Shown here: piece after piece, positions 1 to 10,222 of the stretch | Layout: every line of letters starts with the position of its first letter | Position numbering within the stretch: the stretch's first letter is position 1 | Assembly: GCF_000516985.1 (NCBI RefSeq) | Contig: NW_006917096.1 | Span: forward strand, 791,606 to 855,605 | DNA from: Pestalotiopsis fici W106-1 | Lineage: Eukaryota; Ascomycota; Sordariomycetes; Amphisphaeriales; Sporocadaceae | DNA: 64,000 nucleotides | Direction: 5' to 3' | Position numbers and translations under genes: made by a program | The notes under the pieces: generated by a model | Seen by the model: only the letters and a program-made list of their open reading frames with translations | Databases searched by the model: none | What the model was told of the DNA's origin: nothing

Positions 1-1383
1 TGTTTCTTCGGAAGCGTCTGTTCGAATCAGGCCAACGTCGCTATTCTTTTGCCCTTCTAAGTGAAGTCATCGTGATTATTGTGGTTGTGATGTTTTGGTG
101 TTGCATTTGTGGTGTTGTGGTGGCTACGGGCAGTGTCGTGAACTGGTGTTTTTTTTAGGTCCATGCTTGCCCATATCATGATACCAATTAGGCAGGGACA
201 TAGTACCAGTAGTGAACGAGATTAAAAAGTAATATATAATAAAAAAAAAATAGGAAAGGAAGGAAAAGAAGAGAGAGAGAAAAGAAGAGAGAGAGAGNNN
301 NNNNNNNNNNNNNNNNNNNNNNNNNNNNNNNNNNNNNNNNNNNNNNNNNNNNNNNNNNNNNNNNNNNNNNNNNNNNNNNNNNNNNNNNNNNNNNNNNAAG
401 AAGAAAAAAGAAAAAGAAAGAGAGAGAAAGATAAAAAAGGAAAAAAAGAGAAAAGGAAGACTTAAAATAATGCGAAAGCGCACCCTTACTTTTATACTGA
501 ATCCCATTATGTCCAAGGGTTGTTTACCGGAAAATAAGCATATGCAGCAAACGTTTAAATTCAAGGCGTGTTTCATAATGATTTGCCAATCTTCAATTGA
601 CCTACGAGCCCTTCTGGTAGAAGAAGGAGATAAGGCGCAAGAGATGGTCAAGGACTCAACCAAGCATATAGTTACCTCAGGATCTCATCTCACATCAGAA
701 GTTTGTGTCAATGAATGAGCTCACGTGCCAAGTTCTGCCTACGCTCTTGTCATTCGCACAGGCAACGTGGAGAACAAATCTCACGGTGGTGATTAAACCC
801 AAATTAAGAGTTCCCAGCATCGAGGGACTGTGTGTGCCGGATTTTGGCGTCTCTTCTACTACTCTATCTGATGTGTTCTTGATAATCCATGAGAGTGCCG
901 CAGCGTGTATTATAGCGACCACAGATTATAGAGAACAGTAGTTCAAGCTCTGGCAAGGCAAAATTCAGACATTGACATCAACCTTGAGGGACAATGGCCT
1001 AATCAGGAGATCAACACAAGCCCATGCACACACACAAGAGGGACAAAGACGAATCAAAACGCACTGGGAGCTCGTAAGAGGGCACTCCTGGGGAATATAA
1101 TCAGCCAAGACTAAGCAATACATGAACAAGATCATTCCCGGATTTCAAAGGAAGTCACACAAATAATGAACTATAGAGGTCAATCCTCGCACACCATCGC
1201 GCTCTGTGCTCAAACGCAAGTGGGAATTGAGTCACAATATGGTGGCAAAATAAATAAATCACAGGTCCGTGTTCATTGTGATGAAGAACTTTGATCTTGT
1301 CTTCTACTAGAGCCCCATGCAGTCTATCTCTGTACCTATGCCTTGTCCTCATGTTCTAGGCACTTTCAGTTCCTTGTCCTTTC
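1..1383. other. Intergenic region with assembly gap
   Basis: I see no supportable gene here. The region holds the 100-N gap and the purine-rich simple sequence around it. A short stretch at 695-941 is open on both strands, but neither translation resembles a family I know and there is no splice context around it. The first 130 bases could be upstream sequence of a gene lying outside the window. Confidence 0.6.
240..460. repeat. Purine-rich low-complexity tract flanking a 100-N scaffold gap
   Basis: Bases 240-297 and 398-460 are nearly pure A/G, made of GAGA, GAAA and AAAG units. Exactly 100 N occupy 298-397. A round 100-N block inside simple sequence is the usual sign of a scaffolding gap of unknown true size, so the distance across it should not be trusted. 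Confidence 0.9.
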
Positions 1384-1928
1384 CTAAGCCATGTCCAAGT
1401 CAAACTCGGAAGCACCTCGGTACTCGATGTCGGGGTGCTCGGTGCCATCCTCCTCATAGTAAGGAACCAAGACAAAGTCGCCATCGCTAATGTAGTGACG
1501 GCGGACAGAGTCGCCTCCATAGACGCAGAGATCGGCGCCCGAGTACAAGCCGCCGGTCATGGTGTAGAGGGTGAAGTCAAACTTGTATCCGACTCTGTCG
1601 CAGTTGGCATCGGTGACGTTGGGAAGCAGAATGGCCTCGAGGCCGGGGATGGCGATGGAGCAGTGGTTGGGGGCACCGTCGGCGGTGTTGGGGACAAAGA
1701 GGTCAAAGTCGATGCTGCAATGGTACGTTAGAAGTCGTTCTAAAAAGGTACATGCAAGTGTCAACAAAGTGAGACAAACCTGGCAGTGCGGTTATTCTCC
1801 CAGGTGTAGGAAGCGCTGAAGCCAGTGATGGTCCAGACGTCAGCAGCCTGCGGAGCGCTGCCAAAAGCAGGGGCAACGCTCAGCATGGCTAGGCCAACGG
1901 CGGCGAGCTGGTTCTTGATGGCAAGCAT
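1384..1928 (-). CDS. Small secreted protein, possibly Alt a 1/AA1-like
   Basis: Two exons (1928-1780 and 1714-1384) joined by a GTTTGT...TTGCAG intron encode 159 residues. The protein starts with MLAIKNQLAAVG and has a clear signal peptide ending near APAFGSA. The mature part is acidic, short of lysine, and has three cysteines and a beta-rich look (WTITGFSASYTW, VGYKFDFTLYT). Size and this WTI-x-F start recall the Alt a 1/AA1-like secreted proteins of fungi, but I cannot confirm the fold, so the family call is a weak inference. The start was chosen because the signal peptide begins at this ATG; the longer upstream frame is polar. The protein is likely extracellular with a possible role at the host or substrate interface. 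No enzyme motif is visible. Confidence 0.75.
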
Positions 1929-2458
1929 CTTTGCGACTTGTCTGAAGGGGCAGGTGTGTGATGATGCTGATGCAGGTGTTGATTGCTGCGTCAAGGTTTG
2001 AATTAAATGATTGTGGAGGTGGTTGGTGATAGTGAAAGACTATTGAATCGGAGTGGCCGTCTAGAAAACTTGAACCATCCTTATAGAAAGAATTGATTAT
2101 TCCATTTCACATGGTGATTATTCCATTGGATGGCTAGCGCTTCTCCCACACGGCGGCAGACATCCAGTGAGCATTGTTGTGAGAGAACCATGCAGTCCAC
2201 TATCCGATTGTCCTCGTCTCATCATGATGAATCAATCAATCACTTTCCAATCTCTTGCACAATAACCAACAAGTGCCGAAAGTTTTTCCTTATTCTGGTG
2301 TCAATTGTACAACAGCTCCTGCTCAGCCGCGCCTATATCTACATTTCGCCACGGCATGCTGAAGGGTAGTGATACATGGCCCAATGCGGGCTCTTTTTTG
2401 GTGCAAGTCATCCATCCTTCTTCTCCCAACGCCCCATCAATGTAGCATTCAACATGAA
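1929..2458. other. Intergenic, promoter side of the small secreted protein gene
   Basis: This 530-bp stretch separates the start of the secreted protein gene from the 3' end of the mL61 gene, both on the minus strand. I see no gene in it. It should hold the promoter of the secreted protein gene and the terminator of mL61. Confidence 0.6.
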
Positions 2459-3276
2459 TTATTGGTTGGCCAATCTGATGGCCTCGGCCTCCTCCTTGGC
2501 CCTTGCAGCCATCCTCTCCTCGGCCCGCTTGGCGTCGAACCACTTCTTGACAATGGCACGGTCCACAGCAGACTTCTCTTTGAGCTCCTCGACCTGCACC
2601 ATCTCGGACCTCTCTTCCGCCGTAGGATGTATCTGGGTGGCGCCCGTCTTGTGCAAGAATTCGGCCAAGATGGCGTCCGAGTGCTGGTTCTTCATATCAA
2701 TGGTCACTATACGTTCATCCTCCTCGGGCGCCGGCGCCGGCGTCTCGTTGGTGGTGCTCGAGTGCGGCTGCTGGGCGAGCGGTAGTTGATGATGCCTTGA
2801 TGCGGCAGCTGCTGCGCTCTGACGGAAATAGATGGACATGACTGCTGGGCCCGACTGGTTTGTGTGCCGATTTAACAACATTGGGATCGCTGGGTTCCAG
2901 AATTTCAACCGCGGTAGACATAGCTTCCAGAATTTCCTGTCGACCTCTACGTTAGCGGGTTGTTGCCAGATCTCAGCCAATGCAAATTGGGGTCGCACCT
3001 TGGTCCAAGGTGACCGTCGTTCCACCTCATCGCAAAATCCATGTGTATCCTCGTAATCTCCGGCGGGAGAATTGCCGCACCGGGGCCATGCCGTAAGTCG
3101 AGCAGCTGTCGCGTGGGTCAGAATGGGGGATGATTCCTCAAGCAGAGTGCGCAGCGGCGTGAAGCAATTACCTTCTGCAAAACATTGTTAGTCTTGGTTC
3201 TAAATAGGAGCAATCAACACGTTCGCAAGAGACTTACGGCCTTTAATATGTTCATGCGCTTTCCGGGGTTCACCAT
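2459..3276 (-). CDS. MRP49: Mitochondrial ribosomal large-subunit protein mL61 (Mrp49-like)
   Basis: This is a component of the mitochondrial large ribosomal subunit. Exons are 3276-3238, 3105-2999 and 2936-2459, giving 207 residues. A possible 3-nt exon (AAG, 3174-3172) would add one lysine. The start MVNPGKRMNILKA and the motifs RHGPGAAILPPEITRIH, GHLGPRKFWK, LPRLKFWNPAIPM and GPAVMSIYF match the L51/S25/CI-B8 thioredoxin-like domain of fungal Mrp49 proteins. The C-terminal third is a low-complexity then charged helical extension (KRAEERMAARAKEEAE), as is common in filamentous fungi. The last intron has a weak donor (GTGCGA) but a good branch site (GCTAACG), and removing it restores the domain. 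The gene is divergent from GEP3, whose product acts in mitoribosome assembly. Confidence 0.85.
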
Positions 3277-3663
3277 CTTGCCGGTCGACGAGCCTTTCGT
3301 GCTCAGGGGAAGAGTGGGAAAATGCTGCTGGTATGAGCTGAAGCTGTCGCGGCGTGTCGTATCGTACCCGCGCGCCCCAGTATCGTCAATTGGAAAGCAC
3401 CCGACTTGCAGTAAATTTCGAGGCCTGCAGCTGATACGGCCCGAAGATTATTCCTTATCGGGGACGGATAGCCCCTGCTAGCGTGTTGTTAGTGGCTCCA
3501 GCGCTGCCTTATCGAAGCCGCTAGCTCTAGAATTTCTGGACTTTTCCATGCAAGCAGAAGAAGCTTTGGCACTGACATTGAGACTGGGAACTTTTCTATA
3601 TTGGGGGAAAGTTGAACAAGACTTGCAAGTCGACAAGAATTGTTTTCACATGTACTAAAAACG
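3277..3663. promoter_or_regulatory. Shared divergent promoter region of mL61 and GEP3
   Basis: Only 387 bp separate the start codons of two divergent genes, both linked to the mitochondrial ribosome. Any promoter elements for both must lie here or overlap the genes. I could not pick out a defined TATA box, so the shared-promoter role is inferred from layout alone. Confidence 0.5.
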
Positions 3664-5844
3664 ATGCATCGCAGCTTTTCCAAAAGATGGCTGAATACTG
3701 CCCTTCGCACCAAAGAAGTCTCAACAACAGCTTTGGAGCTACCAGTCTTTCTGTGCCCTTCTCTTGCTGCTCACAATGCTAGGCCGCAAGTTCTCGCGGG
3801 TCAGGTACTGTCCAGTCGCTCGCAATGGAGGTTACCATCATCTCGTTGCTTGCACGTGCCAACCAGCACACCAACGGCCGCACACATTGTCGAGAACGAT
3901 GTTCATGACGTGAAGCCTATTCGGAAGCTTCCTGCACAATGCACGGGCTGCGGTGCTCTTTCTCAGACCTCGCACTCTGATCAGCCTGGCTACTTTGACC
4001 TGGGCAGAAAAGTCGTTCGCCGGTATATAGGCTTGGAACAGCCCCAACAACGACAACTCAAGGCCAGTGAGCGCGAGGAGGACGAGGTCTTTCGCAGGAC
4101 TATTGAATCGGTGGACATGGAAAAGCTCAAGACTCTGGGGGTGGATGTGGACGACATTGCGCCGACCTTGGCACCTCAACCAGATCGAGTTCAACCAGAA
4201 GCACCTCTCAAAACGCCTCTCTGCGACAGATGCCATACATTAATGCATCATCAAACTGGTGTTTCCATCTACCACCCCACGATTGACTCCATCAGAGACA
4301 CGCTCGAGGAGTCTCCCTACAAGTACAACCATGTATACCATGTCCTCGATGCTGCCGACTTTCCCATGTCCCTGTTGCCCAAGATTCATTCACTGCTACA
4401 TTTGATGCCTCTTCGGTCCAAGAACCGGCGTTCAAGGGCCGGCAAGTTTTATCATGGCCAAAAGACAGAGATGAGTTTCGTCATCACAAGAGCCGACCTC
4501 CTAGCGCCAACCAAGCCTCAAGTTGATCGCCTGGTCCCGTACCTTCGAGAAGTCTTGCGGGATGCCCTCGGTCGGACTGGAGAGGACTTGCGACTAGGAA
4601 ACATCAGATGTGTCAGCTCAAGACGGAGTTGGTGGACCAAGGAACTCAAGGAAGATATCTGGAACCGTGGCGGCGCAGGTTGGCTGGTCGGGAAGGTCAA
4701 TGTGGGAAAGAGTCAACTCTTTGAAGCCGTCTTTCCCAAGGGACGAATGGACTGGGACCCATCAAGTCACCAGATCAAGGTCGACATGTTTGCCAAAGAC
4801 GACCCTGAACCACCAACAAAGCTCCGTGAAGCGCTTCAGGAAATCGAGGAGGACGCCAATAGCAATGAAATGATTGCCAAGCTGGAAGCAGACAAGGTGG
4901 ACGAATACTCCCTGCTGCCTCCAGCGCCCCCCGAGACTCAATACCCCGAGATGCCTCTGGTCTCTGATCTTCCGGGAACCACGGCATCGCCCATTCGAGT
5001 TCCATTTGGAAATGGCAAAGGAGAACTCATTGATTTGCCGGGCCTAGAACGAACGGGCCTGGAAAAGTATGTCAAGGATGGACAGCAGACATCGCTAATA
5101 CTACGCTCGCGCGTGGTTCCGGAACAGATGGTGCTGAAGCAAGGAAAATCAGTTCTCCTGGGTGGATTGATCCGCATTACGCCGCGTGTCCCCGGTCCCA
5201 TTATCATGAGCTATGCATTCACGCCACTCGAGGCGCATCTTACAAGCACAGACAAGGCGATTGCGGTCCAGACCCAAACGAGCACTCTAAACATCGACAG
5301 CATCGCAGCCCCAGGCACGGGAGAGAAAATCAAGCATGCCGGATCATTTGCTCTCAAATGGGACGTGACCAAGGAGCGTGCCGGCCCCATCACGGCCAAG
5401 CACTCTGTCAATATCAAGGTCGACCGCCTGCCCTATCGGGTGCTGGCCGCCGATATCCTGATTGAAGGCGTCGGCTGGGTCGAGGTTGTAGCCCAAGTAC
5501 GCACGAGAGATTTGTACGAGAGGAGAGCCCCGACTGCCCCCGAAGCAAAGCCCGAAGCCGAGCTCACGGCCCTCGAACGGCTCGATGCCTTGGCCGAGGG
5601 TCCCAAGAAGGAGGAACCGCGCCGCCCGGCTCGCACCGACGACGACAACGGCGACGGCGAGCCCAACTGGCCCATTGTCGACGTGTACAGCCCCGAGGGC
5701 AAATTTATCGGCTACCGGCGACCCATGAATGGTTGGCTGCTCAACAAGCCGAGGGTGACGGCTGCCTCACAGAGGTCGCGGCCGCGAAAGAGCATGAAGG
5801 GTGCCAAGAAACTTGAGAAACAGCGGCGAAGGGCTGCTGAGTAG
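3664..5844 (+). CDS. GEP3: Mitochondrial YqeH-type circularly permuted GTPase Gep3/Mtg3
   Basis: One uninterrupted exon of 726 residues. The first in-frame ATG is at 3664 (MHRSFSKRWLNTALRT), which begins a basic mitochondrial presequence; the frame is open further upstream but has no ATG. Two CxxC pairs (C93/C96, C187/C190) form the N-terminal zinc-finger region of the YqeH family. GTPase motifs come in permuted order: G4-like ITRAD at about 274-278, then the P-loop GKVNVGKS at 343-350, then DLPG at 457-460. This order defines circularly permuted GTPases. In yeast the homolog (GEP3/MTG3) is needed for mitochondrial small-subunit biogenesis. The tail is basic (SRPRKSMKGAKKLEKQRRR), which fits RNA contact. 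G4 reads TRAD rather than NKxD, a family-type variation. Confidence 0.92.
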   Translation: MHRSFSKRWLNTALRTKEVSTTALELPVFLCPSLAAHNARPQVLAGQVLSSRSQWRLPSSRCLHVPTSTPTAAHIVENDVHDVKPIRKLPAQCTGCGALSQTSHSDQPGYFDLGRKVVRRYIGLEQPQQRQLKASEREEDEVFRRTIESVDMEKLKTLGVDVDDIAPTLAPQPDRVQPEAPLKTPLCDRCHTLMHHQTGVSIYHPTIDSIRDTLEESPYKYNHVYHVLDAADFPMSLLPKIHSLLHLMPLRSKNRRSRAGKFYHGQKTEMSFVITRADLLAPTKPQVDRLVPYLREVLRDALGRTGEDLRLGNIRCVSSRRSWWTKELKEDIWNRGGAGWLVGKVNVGKSQLFEAVFPKGRMDWDPSSHQIKVDMFAKDDPEPPTKLREALQEIEEDANSNEMIAKLEADKVDEYSLLPPAPPETQYPEMPLVSDLPGTTASPIRVPFGNGKGELIDLPGLERTGLEKYVKDGQQTSLILRSRVVPEQMVLKQGKSVLLGGLIRITPRVPGPIIMSYAFTPLEAHLTSTDKAIAVQTQTSTLNIDSIAAPGTGEKIKHAGSFALKWDVTKERAGPITAKHSVNIKVDRLPYRVLAADILIEGVGWVEVVAQVRTRDLYERRAPTAPEAKPEAELTALERLDALAEGPKKEEPRRPARTDDDNGDGEPNWPIVDVYSPEGKFIGYRRPMNGWLLNKPRVTAASQRSRPRKSMKGAKKLEKQRRRAAE

Positions 5845-6445
5845 CTCGTGAGCTTTTTTTAATAACAAGCTGGGGTTCAATGTGTAGGAAAGAAGAAGGA
5901 TCTTGTCTTGATCCGTATGTAAAATTCCATGTACCATAGCTACACCCTAAGATACCCCCCACATGTACAAATTATCACCATTTCATTGGAATCAAGTCTG
6001 GCAATCAAATGCATGTGAAACTCAAATCTGACAACGACATGCCCAAGCCATGACTGGAGGCAAATTTGATCGCCATGAAAATGAATCGTCATTGGTTGTG
6101 GTATCGATCATTGGAGGAAGTGTCACGCGTCGTACCATTATATCAGATAGTCTAACAATCTATACTTTGGCATTCAGTAGTGACACACCGAGTCAAGTAG
6201 GTAGCAAATATTGATTTTTCAAGACATCAATTCATTGCTCATTCTGCGGTTGCTATATTAAAGATACATCAACAGGACAATTGGCCCTGGTTAAAACTTA
6301 AAGATTAGTAGGTACTGAAAGCGTCATGTCATTTCCCGTTGCCTGATAATTTTTCCACTTGCCCAACAAACCCCCCAACGCAAAGGCCCCAACTCCTTTA
6401 TAACGAAATAAAAGAGACATGGAGAAAGGATCGCAACTGAGTCCT
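5845..6445. other. Intergenic between convergent genes
   Basis: This 600-bp AT-rich spacer lies between the 3' ends of GEP3 and the Mug190-like gene. I see only terminator-type sequence and no gene. Confidence 0.6.
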
Positions 6446-9400
6446 TTAGACTTCGGTCTCGACATCGGGCTGTCTTCCACTGAGCGAACCCAATTTTGTA
6501 ACACGCCTGACGGCAAACTTGGCCTCATCCTTGGCAAACTGGATGTTGCGCATTGGGCGCCACTGCATCAGACCTCTGTGCTGGCGGTGCAAATCACGGC
6601 TGCGCGACTTGTAGTCCTTGTACTGAGAAATGGGATTCTTGCTGCTCTTGCTGGCCTTGGAGTCGGCACTGCCGTTGGTGGTGGCTTGCGTAATGCCGGT
6701 ATCATTACTTCTGCGTGCATCTGAAGAAGTATCGATGCTGCTGCGACCATCGGACATGGGCGCGTTACTGCCATCCACAATGCCTAGATCAGTTTTGGGA
6801 TGGCGGAGCCGCTGGGGTGAGCTCGTGGTGCTGCTCCCACCCTGTGCCGAGTCATCCTCGGACTCGTAGATATCCTCCTCCTCATCCTCATCATCATTTT
6901 GACGACCACTCATGATAGTAGCCGGGTCCTTGCCGAATGCACCGGTCCAATCTGTACCATCCTTGGCCAGCCACTTTTGCTTTTCCTCTTCAGAGGCAGT
7001 AGCCAAGACGTCGCGACCCTGAGTGAGAGACGCATCATGCAATTCTTGAATGACGGGAGGAACCTCCTTAGAAACTTCCTCGTGTCGGACACCTTCAGCA
7101 AAGCAAGCTTCCCAAGTTTCAATGGTCTCCCTGGAGTCGTTATCCGAGACAAACCGCAGGTGATCGCGATCGGTTCCGGCCTTGAAGCGTCCACTGAATC
7201 GTAAGCGACCAACCTCCTCGAGCTTGAGATCGGGAATGTTCTTGAAGTTCTCCTCTGTAATGTAATTTTGAGACAGGCGCTGGCTGTTATCGCACCGCCA
7301 GATTGGGACATCAAACTCCTTTGGCTCGTTATCCACGAGCTCCAGTAGCCAGATGGCAGCAAAACATTCAGCATGGCGCTTGCCACTGGCATGGAACTCG
7401 AAGAAAATGGGTGATCGGTATCGGTATCGCACTGGCAAACGAGGAGGCTTGATCTTTTCAGTCTCTTTGATGTTCCAGACCAGCTGACCATTCTCGGATG
7501 TACACTGTTCGCGCTTGATGGCTCCAGAACTGCCACCCGTGCGCATACGGAGCTTGTAGCTGTTCTTCTCGGCAAAGGTCGAGGTGATTGTGTCGGATGT
7601 GAATTCAAAGGTGCCAACATCCCAGCCGAGTTGAGGAGGAGGCAGTCTCAACTCCACGGAGCGGAAGAGAAGCGAGATACGGATACGACCGAATCCGATG
7701 CCTCCATCCAAGGGATACCATCTGGTTGCCTGTCGTCCAAGATTAGTCATGAAGTTTAGTTTGCATCATTTGAAAAACACATACCTGGCTGGATGTTTGC
7801 AGGATATCAGAGAGCTTGAGAGGTACAACACCAATGATAGGATCATGCTGCCTATTCCTCGAGTCGCGCACAGCCACAGTCACAATAGCTGATCTCCAGT
7901 CTCGAACAAACCTTTCTGTACCAGCGTTGAAGATGGGCTTGGATGAAACAACCTTGGTTCGCGTTTTGTAGACCAGCTCGTCATTGAGGAGAAGGGTGCA
8001 GTAAGCACTGGGCAACTTCTTGCTCGCCTCCTCCTTGACTTCGCCGGCATCGCGGGCTGGTTCGTATTCTTTACCGCCCTTGCGCTTGCCACCTTCACTG
8101 CCCTTCATATTCTCCAATTCAAGATTGACGATTTGATGAACAACGATAGAGAGGATGCCAGATGGCCAAAGAGGGTCGGGAGGAGTGTGGGTGACTGCAT
8201 CTTCCTGCGCATTGTCGATAGCTCCCTTGTCATCCTGCAACTCCTTCTTGTCACGAAGCTCAGGAGGAAGACTGAGGTCCTTGCCGTCAGTCCGTAGAGC
8301 AGCACGGAACTGAGTCTTGCCAAAGAAACCAACTTCCCAATGAAGCTCACCAGGCATCTCGCTGTCAGCCTTGACGCCTCTCAGTTTGGAGATCTGCTGG
8401 TACATCTTTCCTGGGTGCTGGATGAGCTTTTGCATCGAGAGCTCGACCTTTCCGACAACATCATCCGCACTGGACCGGTCACTGTCCCAGAGTTCCATTG
8501 ATAGCTGTTCATCAGCCTTGATAAGATCTGTTGTAACCATGAGAGCACAGGTTTCTTCGAAAACAGGGTTGAGGTCATCCTGAATGACACGAGTACAGTA
8601 CATGGGCTTGCCGAATTTGGAGAAGCTGACGGTGATGTAGGGATCGCTGCCACCTCCTTCAGAGCCACGGCGATCCTGTTTGGACAGGCCGACTGCCTTG
8701 TGAATACGAATAAAGATGATGCCAAGTGCCTCGGTTTCTTTCTGGATATCATCACCCTGGAGCATTTTGCCAAGATCCAGAGTCATACTCTTGGGAGCGA
8801 CATACATGCTCGCTGCTGTCTTGATGGCCCAGTTGACAAAGTTGGAGATGACGGGCAAGTTAAGGATGTTAACACCACGCTCAATCATGGGCGTACAACC
8901 AGCCTGGACTTTCGGGACTCCCATGAGCGTGAACGTGACGGCTTTGAGGAATGGCGGTTGAGGCGACATCTGGAGTCGCAGTCTAACAGTTCCGACCAGC
9001 CCAATGAGTTCGACCCCTGTAAACTGTTAGCTTTCCATTGCATACTTGAAGAGACTTGGTCGAAGAACTCACAGATTGGAAGAGGAACGCCAAACAAGCC
9101 CTTCACACCGAGGTAGAAGATCAACTGCATGCCCATGTTGGCCGCCTTGCTAGAGACTGAGCCCTCACTAGGCTTCGCGTGGTAGGCAAAGGACACTTCA
9201 AGATTGTAGTAGTCGCCACCCTCTTCATCAGCTGCAAGTTCCTGAGGATCCTTGACTTTCTCATTTTCCTTGTGCATCTCCTCCTTGACATCTTTCATGT
9301 GGTCGTCTGGGAGCGCTCGCATGCTGAGGATGCGAATGGGGTTGTTACCCTGAGAGATGTCGGCAACCTTGACGTTTTCAATGACACCGGGGACCGATGC

Positions 9401-10222
9401 TTGCATGACATCCTCGAGAGTATCCGCAACGGCAGCGAACATTTCAGGGTTGACGAGTCCCCAGACAATGCCGAGTAGAGTGTTCATCCATTCCACAGAC
9501 TCGGGGATCAGGTTGGCGGTTGCCATTTCACCACGCTTTTGCTCACTAGACCATTCAATATCTCTGCCTTGCCTGACGAGATCCTTCATCCAGAGGAACA
9601 CGCCAGAAGCGACGCAGATAGCAAGGGGTATCAAACCTAGGAGTCTACCGCCAAAGAACTTTCCAATGAGAACAATTGAAAAAAAGATGCCGGCGCACAG
9701 AATGGTGGCCTTTTGCTCAATGATATCAAACATGGGCTCATAGCTGACAGAAGGCGTGGGGTGGAACAGAATGTTGGTCTTTTCACCTTTGATGGGGACA
9801 TCTGAGGTTGATCCGGTTGCAACTGGGTCAGGAGGCGCCGTCACGTCTTGGTTGTATCTGTACTCTTCGCCCGACTGCGTAGCTTCCGTCTTGACGGTCG
9901 TCTCTTTACCGAGATTGGCATTTGGCACAGACAGCATGGGGTTGTCGACGGCGCTCTCAAAGTCAAGGTCGGCATCGGCAATCTCGACGTCCCTGCCAGT
10001 AACGGGGTCACTGACGGTTTTGCCTTTGGTGTGCTTTTTTTCTGGTGTATGCTCTTTGACTCCTTGGCCATTTGTCTGGTTCGACTTTAAACTGGCATCG
10101 ATCTGGGCATCTCTTTCCCTCTTGTCACGATCCAGGCTAGCGACAAACTGCTGAATATTCGGGATCCGGTTACGACCCGAATAATGGCCACCAGGACCAT
10201 GGTGGTGCTGCTCTTCGGACAT
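6446..10222 (-). CDS. mug190: Mug190-like SMP and C2 domain membrane-contact protein
   Basis: Three exons (10222-9073, 9016-7785, 7729-6446) encode 1221 residues. Introns of 56 and 55 nt have GTGAGT/TACAG and GTATGT/GACAG ends with GCTAACA and TGACTAA branch sites. The first 160 residues are polar. A hydrophobic hairpin at about 171-212 should anchor the protein in the ER. An SMP-type lipid-transfer region follows (EWSSEQKRGE to the segment after MSPQPPFLKAV). Two C2-like regions follow: one from about 482 (IFIRIHKAVGLSK, GSDPYITVSF) and one from about 667 (SILSIVVHQIVNLELE). The C-terminal part is acidic and serine-rich, then basic. This layout matches Mug190/tricalbin-like proteins that bridge ER and plasma membrane and move lipids. 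Mug190 is named for meiotic up-regulation in fission yeast; regulation here is unknown. Confidence 0.88.

Noticed and set aside
3640..3663. Eight-codon N-terminal extension of GEP3
   Set aside because: The extended frame begins with TTG; the first ATG is at 3664 and starts a typical presequence.
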